Of a stretch of DNA of 64,000 nt, positions 1 through 10,138 are shown in pieces (position 1 is the first letter of the stretch; every line of letters starts with the position of its first letter). This DNA is from Cannabis sativa. Lineage: Eukaryota > Streptophyta > Magnoliopsida > Rosales > Cannabaceae. The notes under the pieces were generated by a model. That model made no database searches, was not told the DNA's origin, and saw nothing but the letters and a program-made list of their open reading frames with translations. The stretch is from NCBI RefSeq assembly GCF_029168945.1, contig NC_083602.1, positions 29,189,323-29,253,322 of the forward strand, written 5' to 3'. Made by a program: the position numbers and the translations under genes.

Positions 1-1720
1 CATATCGAGTAATTTTTTACTCACAACCAGGCTAATAAAATATCTTAATGTTTTTGCATCCACCACAAGAAAATATGTCTCTTCATAATCAATACCTGGT
101 CTTTAAAAAAAATCTTGTGCTACGAGTCTTGCTTTGTATCCCATAACTTCATTTTTCTCATTTTTTTTACGTACACATACCCATTTGCATCCAACGGGTT
201 TCACACCTTTAGGTGTTTGGACTATAAGTCTAAATACTTTGTGTTTAGTAAGTGAATTCAATTCTGCTTGAATTGCTTCTTTCTATTTTGGCCAATCTTT
301 TCTATTTTGACATTCTTTGATAGATTTAGGTTCAAGATCCTCGTTTTCATTTATAATTTCTAGCGCTACATTATAAGCAAAAAAATTGTCGACAATTACT
401 TCGAATCGGTCCCATTCTTTTCCAGTATTGACATAATTTATTGAGATCTCATTATTTTTAATATTTTCAGGTATCTGAATCTCTTCAAGAGATTTTTTTA
501 TGTCAACATCTTCCTCAAAAATGTTAGCCTCTTCATTAGAGTCATCTTGGTTATTTGTTCCTTTTCTTTTTCAAGGATTTTTATCTTTGGAATCGATTGG
601 TCTACCACATTTCAAGCATTCTTTAAAATCATTAGCTTATTGTCCTTCTGAGACTTCAATTCAAATTGGAGCATTTTCAGCTGGAATGTGTGAATTTGTA
701 ATTTTCTTTGGGTTAGTGAATGCATCTGGTAATTGATTTGAAATATTTTGCAAATGAATTTTGAACTTCATGTTCACATTGATGTACGAGGATCAAATTG
801 AGATAATGATTGTACATTCCGTATAATTTCCTTTTCCAACTATTTCTTTTTCCCTCCCCTTAAAGTTGAAAAACCTGTCTCATCAAAATGACAATCAGCA
901 AAACATGCCATAAATATATCTCCAGTTATGGGTTTGAGATATTTAATGATAGATGGAGATTCATACCCAACATATATTCCCAGCCTCCTTTGAGGACCCA
1001 TCTTTGTTTGTTGTGGTGGAGCAATTGGAACATATACTGTACAACCAAAGATTCTCATATAGGAAATATTTAGCTCCTGACCAAAAGCCAATTATAATAG
1101 GAAGAATTTGAGATTTGATGTTGGCCTAATACGTACAAGTGTCGCAGCATGTAAAATAGCATGTCCCCAAACTGAAACCGAAAGTTTTGTTCTCATAAGT
1201 AATGGTCTTGCAATTAACTGGAGGCATTTAATGAATGATTTCGCTAGACCATTTTGGGTATGTACATGAGCAACAGGATAATCTACATTTATCGGATAAT
1301 CTACATTTACCCCTATTGACATACAATAATTATTAAAAGCCTATGATATAAATTCACCAGCATTATCATGACAGATTGTCTGGATTGCATAGTCTAGGAA
1401 TTATGCTCGTAGTTAGATTATTTGAGCAAGCAATCTTGCAAATGCTACATTACGAGTAAATAATAAATAAACATGTGACTATCTAGTTGATGCATCTCCA
1501 TCAATACCATAAAATATCTAAATGGTCCACATGGTGGGCAAATTGGCCTACATATGTTGCCCTAAATTCGTTCAACAAATCCAGGGGATTCACTTCCAAC
1601 TTTTAATGGTGATAGCTTAATGATTATTTTTTCTTAAGAACAAGCACCACATGAGAACTCATTGGATAATAGAATCTTTTGGTTCTTTAATGGATGACAA
1701 TGTGAGCGTAGGTACGAGCT
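1..1720 (-). pseudogene. Decayed Ty1/copia retrotransposon coding region (integrase to RT)
   Basis: Reading the minus strand from about 1700 down gives broken Ty1/copia polyprotein. At 1092-1322 there is the end of the integrase core (HTQNGLAKSFIKCLQLIARP, close to the family's QNGxAE-like motif), then at 840-1091 the conserved post-integrase stretch with FGCTVYVPIAPPQQTK and RRLGIYVGYESPSI. From about 480 to 1 there are pieces of the start of reverse transcriptase, including a KxRLVAQ-like region with stops and frame changes. No frame stays open for more than about 80 codons, so it is not functional. The rest of RT and RNase H would lie left of the window. No LTR, PBS or target duplication is visible here. 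Family assignment is firm; the lineage is not. Confidence 0.88.
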
Positions 1721-2114
1721 CACCTGGTTAGGAACTACAACTGTTAATTTTTAAGGCTGAAAAGTTATCTGTATCAAAAATCAATTTTTGGAGATTTATG
1801 CTGTAATTTTTCTTATATATAATATATATAACCTTTTAAAGGATATAATTTTGTTTCTTTTTAAATCTATTAACAAATATAAGGATAAGTAGATACTAAA
1901 AAAAATAGCTCGATTATTATCAACGAAATTAATAATTTTAATTTTGATTAGCTCTTATAACTAGAACATTTAATTATTTTGTTTTCTAACTTGTTGGTTA
2001 ACAAAATATTAAAAGATACCAACATAAGAACAAATTTGTGAGTTTCTTAATTTTGTGGTAGAAATGAGTTTTATGTGAGTGAAAAAGAATAAATGAAATA
2101 TACTTTTATTTATT
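1721..2114. other. AT-rich spacer without recognisable gene
   Basis: AT-rich sequence between the copia remnant and the left arm of repeat X. I see no coding potential, terminal repeat or RNA gene. It may be the decayed gag/protease end of the copia element, but nothing in it proves this. Confidence 0.4.
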
Positions 2115-2310
2115 AAAAAATAAAATAGACTCATACTTTTATGAAGAATTTGACAGACATGGAGACATCAAATTCTCTTATTTTTTCTTTGATTATATCT
2201 CACTTTTGAAGATCTTTTGTGACTAAAAGAGCCTAGATCAAAGTAGACCAAAGAAAAAAATAAGAAAATTTATAAGAGAAGAAAAGAAGATAAGTGAGAA
2301 CCCTAATACT
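2115..2310. repeat. Dispersed repeat X, copy 1, left arm
   Basis: This stretch closely matches 15970-16160: both contain the words ggagacatcaaattctctta, tttgaagatcttttgtg and gatcaaagtagaccaaag in the same order. At 2310 the match stops abruptly, chloroplast DNA begins, and the match resumes at 5563. The identity of X is unknown: it has no convincing ORF. It is one of two copies in the window, and both were used as insertion targets. Confidence 0.8.
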
Positions 2311-2486
2311 ATGTATTATAGTACATTATATTAATTATAGAAATCGTTGAAATTGAATAAAAAAATGTACTAAACTAAAGTTGTACATACAAATATATAG
2401 AAATTATAAATAGAAATAATAAATAGAGAGTATTTGGCTTCGCTCTGCCAAAATATGATCCATACTTGGGTATAATTATTTATAGT

Positions 2487-3404
2487 ATGGAATGAGTCAA
2501 TCATCCACTTTGGTATCTTATTGAACAAAAATAGTGATATTGTTCCTCCATTGATCAAGAATTTCGATTTTTGGGAAGTATCATGATCATCCAATAAAAA
2601 GGGTTTCCATTTTTTTAAATGAACGATTTGAAGGCCTATTGATTCTAACAACTGATGGCAGAGTTGATCATTCGGACCTTTCAATTCATAAATGTGGATC
2701 TCGGACCTATGAATGGGGATATTCCCGAAACTCACAAAGAAAAAAGGAAGTGAGTTTGACAAAAAGAGAAGAAACTTGGACAAAAAAAGAAGTAACTTGG
2801 ACAAAAAGAAAGGAAGTGACTTAGAAAAATCAGACCAATCAATCGAATATTGATTAATACGTAATCGATCGAACACTACTTGAAAATGAAAACGGCTCTT
2901 CTGCTCAGAAATGAAATGTTCCAAAGGTTCCTGTAAATTCTTGCTCCCATTGGACCTTTTGTATCTATATGCATTAGGATCCCAATTCATGGATCTCTCG
3001 GTTCGAGAAATAAAAATAAGAGGATCGAACCCTTTCTTCTGACTCTTTTTCAAATTTGAGAAATATTGGTTGATCATATATATCATTATAGTTCTATGAT
3101 TCAGAGTATCGTTTCCTATTTGATCCCTTTGAATTACATATTCAAAGTTGCGATCGGATCTATTCATTAAAAGAATCCATTCAATACATTTCTTATGTAC
3201 CCATAGGTGCTATATTGGATTTGAATCAGATTTCGGATCAATCTATATTGATTAACTGCCTCCATTATGTTGTTGCTAGCAAATACCATTATTTTTAGTT
3301 TTAGATCTTCCAAATCATTCCCGCAGGAGGTCCGGACCCATTTTTTTCTAATCCTTCGATAAAAAGATTTATTTTCTTCATAAAAAAATAAGAGGTAGAA
3401 CCAA
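2487..3404 (-). pseudogene. ycf2: ycf2 internal fragment (plastid origin)
   Basis: The minus strand reads as an internal section of plastid ycf2, recognisable by [60 protein letters not shown] and [14 protein letters not shown]. Ycf2 is a very large plastid protein of the AAA-type/FtsH-like family; only about 300 residues are present. A one-base deletion near 3168 breaks the frame between the FF and MNRSDRNF segments. A short in-frame loss is seen before DFSKSL. Similarity ends sharply near 2487, after DSFHT, and near 3404, where rps12 upstream sequence begins. Non-functional. Confidence 0.93.
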
Positions 3405-3428
3405 TAAATATTTCTTTTTCGATTCAAC

Positions 3429-3542
3429 ATGCAAACTATTCAACAACTTATTAGAAAGACAAGACAACCAATCAAAAATGTCACGAAATCTCCTGCTCTT
3501 CGGGGGTGTCCTCAACGACGAGGAACATGTACTAGGGTATAT
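3429..3542 (+). pseudogene. rps12: rps12 5' exon (plastid origin)
   Basis: A 38-codon open stretch starting at ATG 3429 matches exon 1 of plastid ribosomal protein S12 (residues such as [20 protein letters not shown], then [12 protein letters not shown]). It ends at the exact exon border: the next bases, GTGCGAC, are the start of the group II intron that is trans-spliced in plastids. Compared with the usual protein, residues 2 and 5 are changed and there are a few other substitutions. The remaining exons are elsewhere in the plastome and absent here, so in the nucleus this cannot make S12. Confidence 0.93.
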
Positions 3543-4356
3543 GTGCGACTCGTTCAGATCATGGATTAGGCCAAAAGAAAGAAAACAATTGATTCAGTAT
3601 CAGTGATCAATAAGAGTGAATAGGATAGAATGGAAAAACACCATTCATTATCAAATCGAAAAATAAAAATATCTAAAAACCTAAAAAAGATCTATCATAT
3701 CCTTTTATTGTGGTATCAAATTAATTTATGGTTGCTAATTGTACAAATCCAATCACTTTTATTTTTCATTTAAGATGAGAAAGAATTTCCCATTGGTAAC
3801 AAATGGTATTCATTAAGCAGGGAAATCCTATTTAAAAAGCAGAAATATTCTGCCTTTACTCTTGACTCTTGCAAGAACGGACTAACAGGGTTAGCTACTC
3901 AGTAATCTTTATAATATAATTAAATACCGTTACTGTATGGGTGGGTCTCGCTGTGAAAGACCTATTATTGGATAATTATGGGTAGAGCCAAAGAGTGTGA
4001 ACTGTACAAGTTAACAATAACATTGATTAAATGAGGGAAGAGGCTCCGGTGTATAGAGAGGACCTTACCATTTAAGAAGTAACCATAGAAACGATAGAAC
4101 CCACTATACCTGTTTATTATATTTACTACTTGTTTAGTTACTATGTTTTATAGTATCAATACAATTTTTTATTTCTAGGTGAGAGGTCTAGAAAAAAAAA
4201 AATCGTGGTTGGGAAGGTTATAGTAACAAAGGCCATTTGAATTTTTATTTTATACATTGGAAGAATTTATTTTCTTATTAATAGACTAGAAAAGGGAAGG
4301 ACAATAACTTAAAGAAAAGAAATCAATTAGTTATTCATGAAAGTTTCATTTAGTCA

Positions 4357-4718
4357 ATGACTAGAATTAAACGAGGTTATATAGCTCGAATACGTAGAAC
4401 AAAAATTCATTTATTTGCATCAAGCTTTCGAGGGGCTCATCAAGACTTACTCATACTATTAATCAACAAAAAATAAGAGCTTTGGTTTCAGCTCATCAGG
4501 ATAGAGGTAAGCAAAAGAGTTATTTTCGTCGTTTGTGGATCACTCGGCTAAATGCAGTAATACGAGACTATAAGGTATACTACAGTTATAGTAGATTTAT
4601 ACACAATATGTACAAGAAGCAGTTGCTTCTTAATCGTAAAATACTTGCACAAATAGCTATATTAAATAGAAATTGTCTTTATATGATTTTCAATGAGATC
4701 TTAAAAGAAGGAAATTGA
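4357..4718 (+). pseudogene. rpl20: rpl20 with one-base frameshift (plastid origin)
   Basis: Matches plastid ribosomal protein L20 over its whole length. It begins [16 protein letters not shown] at 4357 and ends with [13 protein letters not shown] and TGA at 4716-4718. The span is 362 bases, not a multiple of three. A single base is missing near 4440, after SSFRGAH; the downstream part continues in a different frame. L20 is usually close to 120 residues, which fits the length of this copy. It lies tail to tail with rps18, as in the plastome. Confidence 0.93.
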
Positions 4719-4999
4719 ACGAAATCCATTGGAATATTTTAAACGGAGTTCTCTGGCGAATGAACTCCAGGAAGGTAGAGTAGAAATTAGTATGATAAAA
4801 AAAAATAGGATAGAATTTGATAAAGTCATCACACTGAACAAATACGTTCAATAAAAAAAGATTTATTCTTCTTCCCCAATTCTTTTTTTTCTTACGACAC
4901 TACAATCAAATCTTAATTTTGATATTGTTTGAACAAAAGGTCAATTCGCATTTGAGTTCAGATTGGTTTTTTTTATTCAATTGAAATTGAAGAGAAAGC

Positions 5000-5305
5000 C
5001 TATTTATTTTTAGTTCTAAGACCGGTAGGTCTAGGAGTCGACTCGCTTCTTTCAAATTGTTTCTCATTATCAAGAAAAGGTAATGAAGATAAAATACGAG
5101 CTTATTTTATAGCAATAGTAATTAATCGTTGTTGTTTTAAGGTCAATCTATTCACCCGTCTAGATAATATCTTTCCCTATTCACTAATAAATCGACTAAT
5201 TAAACTCATGTTTCTATAATCAATTCGATCCCCCGATTGTATCGAGGGCAAACGCCTACGAAAAGATCGCTTGGATTTAAAAAAGATTCGCTTGCATTTA
5301 TCCAT
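5000..5305 (-). pseudogene. rps18: rps18 with two nonsense codons (plastid origin)
   Basis: The minus strand from ATG 5305-5303 to TAG 5002-5000 spans 102 codons, the usual size of plastid ribosomal protein S18. The start reads [20 protein letters not shown]. Two in-frame stops interrupt it: TAG after FISE and TAA after TIAIK. Both sit where plastid genes normally have glutamine codons, so both look like C-to-T changes. That is the typical decay of methylated nuclear DNA and argues that the copy has been in the nucleus for some time. Confidence 0.92.
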
Positions 5306-5531
5306 GATTTTTTTATTCCTTGTCCCGAAAATATTAATTCTATTTTGTTCGGATCAAAAATGATTTCAAATTAAGAAATAGAATTTTTTTGTTTATATTT
5401 AAATAAATATAGGATCCGTTGGATATGATATCATTGTTGTTATATATAATATGTAATTATTGTTATTATAGAATATGTCTTTTTCATCTTCCTTTGAATG
5501 TAAGGCGGACACGCGAGCGATCGGTTCGATG

Positions 5532-5562
5532 TATTTCTTTATCTCCCCGTGAATCGTATGTT
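5532..5562 (-). pseudogene. rpl33: rpl33 3' end fragment (plastid origin)
   Basis: The minus strand reads HTIHGEIKK, the last residues of plastid L33, immediately before the insert border. The normal stop codon after the two lysines is replaced by TAC, so the frame runs on. Downstream (5306-5531) is the rpl33-rps18 spacer. Only about 30 bp of the gene are present, because the NUPT ends here. Confidence 0.8.
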
Positions 5563-5892
5563 AAGAAGATAAGCGAGAACCCTAATGCTTACCCCTTTAT
5601 AATTTTCTTGAAGATGAAAATATATCGTACTGTTTCTCTGTAAATTTTGGCAGAGTTTTCTTCTCTCTCCTTCTCCTCCTCCTTTTTTTGTCTAATTTTT
5701 TTATACTCTTTTGTATAATATATTGATCAGAGAATGGATAGGTGAGTAGTGGGCAGTTCAAAATTAGTGGAGAGAAACGTGGGAAAATATTATTAATTAA
5801 TAATATTTTTTTTCTTTTTTTTTATGTTGCTGAACGAGCCATTCTCTTTATTATCGTTATTATTTTTTTTATAATTAATAATAAAAAAAACA
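5563..5892. repeat. Dispersed repeat X, copy 1, right arm
   Basis: Continues repeat X after the plastid insert. It begins with a second copy of the 27 target bases and then matches 16160-16344 (aagatgaaaatatatcgtac and ttgatcagagaatg shared). After about 5760 it matches 30676-30789 (aatattattaattaataata and an inverted AT-rich run). Similarity with copy 2 ends in a poly(A)-like run near 5892. No gene recognised. Confidence 0.8.
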
Positions 5893-6669
5893 GTTCAACA
5901 GATGCCCCTCGAGCATGCTCGTGGTAATTCATATGGACATGTGTGATGCTCGAGTAACTTTGAACTTTCTCCCCTTTAATAGATTTCTTATTCCACCACT
6001 CTTAGTTTGAAAGGACAAATACTTTGCATATTTGTCTTTAAACTTAGGGAGAGCAATTTGAGATTTTCATTAATTGGTGGCTGCATCTATTATCTATTTA
6101 GATTGCCTACGTACCCAGATTGGGATCAAGCCTTTCGTAGTTCAAAGTAACACTTTGTGCATTTGTGCTTCTTTACTCCATGCTTAAGCTTTGTGCTTTG
6201 AGATATTTTTCCAAACACATTTTAGTTTCTTTGCTTTGCGTCTTGACTTTTTGTCTTTAGTTCTCGCTTTCTGCTTCCAACTTTAAGCTCGTTGCTACTC
6301 TCCTTTTCTTTGAGCTTTTGCCTCTTTTTTGTTGGGCTTTCTTTTTTTCTTTGCCCAATTTTTTTCTTGAGAATTAGCTCTTTCCTTTCCTCAATTTCTT
6401 TTTCGAGCTTTAGCTTTCTGCAGTGCTCTATTTTATCAAGCTTTAACTTTTTGCTTTGCTTATTATTATTTTTTTTTCAAGCGTTTGATTTTTTTTTCCT
6501 TGCTCTATTTGCTATTTGCTCGCTCTTTTTTTTTTTTGGGGGGCATTCGCTTTTTTCTTGCTCTATTTGTTTGCTCTTTTGCTTTCTGCAACACCTTTTT
6601 TTAGGTTACAATGAGTAACAACCTTTCTTCTCCTTTAGAAGGAAGACTTGTCTTAAGTTAAAGAGACAA
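5893..6669. other. Gypsy-associated noncoding DNA with T-rich low-complexity tract
   Basis: Includes a palindrome-like cctcgagcatgctcg at about 5907 and, near 6107, a tgcctacgtaccc motif. Related motifs recur at about 11357, 11580 and 12270 and suggest degenerate LTR or untranslated DNA of the neighbouring gypsy element. From about 6230 to 6620 the plus strand is strongly T-rich (long ttc/ttt runs); on the minus strand this is an A-rich tract rich in Lys/Glu codons. I do not regard the Phe/Leu-rich open frame on the plus strand as a gene. Confidence 0.5.
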
Positions 6670-7930
6670 TGTCACAATGTGCTTTTTGAAATTGAGACTC
6701 TATTTGGATCTCTTCATGTTGAACTATCTTTTCAATGATATTTTTGAGGGCATAATATTTTGTTGTTGAATGAGTATCGCTTCGATGGTACCGACAATAA
6801 TTGGTTTTGTCGGTATTATTGCCCTCTTTTGCTTTTTTATGCTTTGGGAGATTTATAGCTTTTACAGCCAGTAATTCATCTAATATTTATTCGACATCAT
6901 CTTCATCAATGAACGAATACTCCATATTCCCTTTTATAATGGACTGTTTTTGTAGTATTTTTTATTCTCCTTTGCGTTTGTCATATTTTACAAAGGTAGT
7001 CATTAATTCATATGACATATCATTTTGACGAGCTATTTGCACCTCAACATTACTTGCTTTGGAAACAAGCTCATTGAAAGTTTTAGGTTCTGTGGAGCAT
7101 AAGTAAACTGCTATCTCCGGAATGAGATTTTGTCTACATAATTGAATTGCAGATATCTCAGACAATTTTTTTGGACATTGAAGTTGAACACTTTTCCATC
7201 TAGTAATAAATTCGTTGACATATTCATTTGATCTCTGCTTAGTTTCAGCTAGGTCACTAACAGTGACTTCCCTTATTGAGCTTACAAATTGAGCAATGAA
7301 GGCTCTTTGCATGTCATCCCATGTGATTATCGATCCTTGTGGTAATTGTGTATACCAAGTGAATGCCACCCCTTTAAGCAATTGTACGAATTGTCTTATG
7401 AGTAATGAATCTGACTGAGCAGATTCACCACATGCTGAGACAAAGTACGCCAGATGTTCTTTGGGGGACCCATTTATCCCGTCAAACTTTTCAAATTGTA
7501 AGTTTATGTAATTTAGGAGATATGGAACATAATCATAATGGGTCGGATATGGTTTATGGTATCCAAGAATAGGCATATTTGTTGTTTCATAACATTCTCG
7601 GATGCTTTCCATGATTAATGCTTTCAATTCATGATGAGGTATTAAAGTTGATGGTGTAGGCTCTTTTGAACAAGGTTGTGTTGGCAAAGTTGATGACACT
7701 TGCCCCTATTCCACTGGTTTTTGCTTACTTAAACTAGCTTGTTTAGCTAATTGTGATGCAAGATATTCAACTTCAGCGTTTTTCTCCGCCAACTTTCTTT
7801 GCAACTCTTCAATTTGTTCCTCCAAACTCATTATTCCAATAACAAACACTGGCATACTATCAGATTCAATTTTGTTACATTTCACTAACTTTCTTGGGAA
7901 AGTCTTCTCATTATTTATAGATGGAACATC
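6670..7930 (-). pseudogene. Ty3/gypsy gag remnant (main part)
   Basis: Minus strand. The N-terminal piece after ATG 7831 is a coiled-coil-like stretch (MSLEEQIEELQRKLAEKNAE), followed by an in-frame stop near 7709. Then a 244-codon open stretch (7699-6962) carries the retrotransposon gag core: GVAFTWYTQLPQGSIITWDD, then FIAQFV. Past a stop near 6960 the C-terminal part reads NYCRYHRSDTHSTTKYYALK, the CxYHR-type zinc-binding region of Tat/Ogre gag with a cysteine changed. Gag forms the particle that packages the element's RNA. With several stops this copy cannot do so. Confidence 0.8.
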
Positions 7931-9793
7931 TGTTGGAATATGTTTTACCCGGATCTAGATTTACTACCATGTATGTTCTTTAACATCCTAAATATGAATA
8001 TCTAAAACAATATAAATAAACACATATAAATTTTAGGAAACCTTACATTGGGTGCAGCGGAATATTAATGGCTCCTTCCACTCAGATCTCTAACCCTTGT
8101 ATCCTGTCTATAGCATAGTATCACCAAGATCTGAGCCCGAATGTCCTTCTCTTGATTCTGGATTCTTCACAGCCTTACACACTATGATTGAGATACCACT
8201 TGATGTGTGTGGGCACTCACTCTATCACTCAAGGTATGAAAATATGAAGAGAAGAAGAAGGTGGCTAGTTCGAAAATAGAAGGAAGAATAGATGGCTCAA
8301 CTTTTCCTGAAGGCAACAAATTTCTTCATCTTTTAAGTGTGAGCCATCACTATCTATTTATAGGCAACCACCTAGGTTTAGGTTAAGATTTATTAGGCAT
8401 TAAAATAATGAAAAAATTAAATGGAAAATACCACACAAGTGGCCGGCCATGGATATGGGCCCTCACTTTGGAATTTTTCTATTTTACAACAATCTTTCCT
8501 TATTTTCGCAAAAATGCCATTTTTCCAATTCTAACCATTTAAATGCCAAAACTAATTATTTAATAATTAAAAATTAATTATGAAATAAAATTTTCATTTA
8601 ATATATTTATTAATTAGACATAATAAAGTCTCTTAATTAATAAATAAGCCCAGGAATCTCTTTTCTTCACAATTAAGCCATTGCTTAGTGAAAATTCATA
8701 AACTAGACATAGTCTAATTTTAGAATTATAATTGATTAATTAAAATTAATTATCTGAGTCTTACAAGCAGTATGGTCTCAACTAGTATGGGGACCATGGG
8801 CCTATACAACCGAGCTTCCAATAAGCAAAACTAGAATCTACCAAGTAAATTCCGTAACTTATTAATTCCTTATTGCATCCACTCATAGAAATTGGAATTG
8901 TACTCTCAGTCATATAGAACGCTCTATATGTTCCACGATATATAAACATCTAACCATCGTTCTAACCTCAATAATCAAAGATCCTCTATAGATGATTTAC
9001 ACCGAGTAGGGATAAATTTACCGTTTCACTCCTCAATGTATTTTATCCTTAAAACACTTAGCTTCATGTAAATGATATTTCAATGAACTAAAATATAATC
9101 ACTGAAACAAGAGCTCTTCCATTTACCTCTATTAGGCCAAGCTCAAAGGAAATCATCGTTTCACTTCTATGTTCTAATAGAAGCTATAGATTCAATATCT
9201 ATGTTTAGCGCTCCCACTCAACTATACTATCATGTTCCCAAAATGTACGTATCACCCTGACCAAAAATTAGGCTTAACTAACAAATCAAAGAACATGAAT
9301 AGCACTCCTGAGATTAAACCTAAGCATGTCAGGATTAAGATCTTTTTATCTAAGATCAACCAGTGATATTGACTCAGAAAGATACAACGGTAAGTATTAT
9401 AATATCTTTACCAAGATCAATAACGGTCCCTTCCAATGTATACTCCATACATCTGATACTGGTAAACTTTACCAATGCCCTGGAAAGGACATAACACTTA
9501 TCCAAGGTGTAAGCATACCTATTGCTGATTATCATGCCAGTCTAAATCCAGTGAACTGACAAATCAGGGAATTAAACTTTTGAACATATAATCATGATTA
9601 TATTCCACTGTGCTGACTACACTATAATCATGAACAAATACATATGTTCTGGACATAATAGAATTTATACATTAAATATAATCATGAAATAAATCATGTG
9701 AACCATGCAACATAAAATGTGATTTATAATCTTTATTAATTAGTAAATCTGATTATATTGAAATGGGTTATATTTAGGGCACAAAACTCAACA
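7931..9793 (-). mobile_element. Solo LTR of a Ty1/copia family (family A), TSD ACATC
   Basis: A 1863-bp LTR beginning TGTTGGAATATG and ending CTCAACA, flanked by the 5-bp direct repeats acatc (7926-7930 and 9794-9798). It is similar along its length to both LTRs of the element at 17929-23399 and, in reverse, to the LTR at 46216-48582. Shared landmarks include ccttacattgggtgcag and gtggccggcc. The orientation is inferred from those relatives, which have a PBS. It interrupts the gypsy gag: the gag reading continues on both sides of the TSD. A solo LTR arises by recombination between the two LTRs of a complete element. Confidence 0.93.
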
Positions 9794-9935
9794 ACATCGT
9801 GATATGAGTCATTGGAGCATTTATCAAAGCTTTTGGATTGAACTGCTAAGAAACTAGGGCACTCATAAGCTAACTTTTTTTGTACAGGCTGTAGTTTTGA
9901 GCATACTACTTGTCTCATGTACTATTTTGGTTTAT
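9794..9935 (-). pseudogene. Ty3/gypsy gag remnant, N-terminal part
   Basis: The minus strand reads MRQVVCSKLQPVQKKLAYEC then PSFLAVQSKSFDKCSNDSYHD up to the TSD of the solo LTR. Across the TSD it continues in frame into VPSINNEKTFPRKLVK on the other side (7930 down). So it is the upstream part of the same gag, split by the solo LTR. No further conserved motif; upstream of about 9935 the frame closes. Confidence 0.6.
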
Positions 9936-10138
9936 TCCTTAATGCCCTAGTTATAGTAGTGGTGGTTCTTATGGTATTTAGACCATGAAGATATTCCCAC
10001 CTTCCTTCTTCTTTTTCTCTTGAAGTCCATTTATTTATGCCATTAGAAAATGTGTACGAGTTCAATTGTGAAAAGTTAAACCCAGTACTTACATCATTTC
10101 TTATGGACTTAGGTGTTGATGTAAATCCCTTAGCAAGA
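9936..10138. other. Spacer between the extra ORF and gag
   Basis: Noncoding stretch inside the gypsy remnant, between the end of the 206-residue ORF and the start of the gag reading. It has stops in all frames and no recognisable element. Confidence 0.4.

Larger units (their letters stand above)
2311..5562. other. Nuclear plastid DNA insert (NUPT), mosaic of at least two plastome regions
   Basis: Between the two arms of repeat X lie 3.25 kb of chloroplast DNA. From about 3405 to 5562 the order is rps12 5' exon (plus), rpl20 (plus), rps18 (minus), rpl33 3' end (minus). This is the standard large single-copy order rpl33-rps18-rpl20-rps12 read in reverse. From about 2487 to 3404 it is instead an internal part of ycf2, which in most land plants sits in the inverted repeat far from rps12. 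The first 176 bp (2311-2486) are AT-rich and unassigned. All genes carry frameshifts or stops, as expected for a transferred copy without selection. A 27-bp piece of the target (two mismatches) flanks the insert at 2284-2310 and 5563-5589. Confidence 0.93.

Noticed and set aside
2639..2824. Open frame on the plus strand, Lys/Glu-rich
   Set aside because: It is the antisense of the ycf2 fragment; the repeated lysine text comes from the [10 protein letters not shown] repeat of ycf2 on the other strand.
3429..4718. Possibility that rps12/rpl20 here are the real chloroplast genes
   Set aside because: They are flanked by nuclear repeats and carry a frameshift in rpl20, stops in rps18 and a foreign ycf2 junction, so this is a nuclear copy.
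6292..6618. 108-codon Phe/Leu/Ser-rich open frame
   Set aside because: Composition follows from a T-rich low-complexity tract; no homology or gene context.
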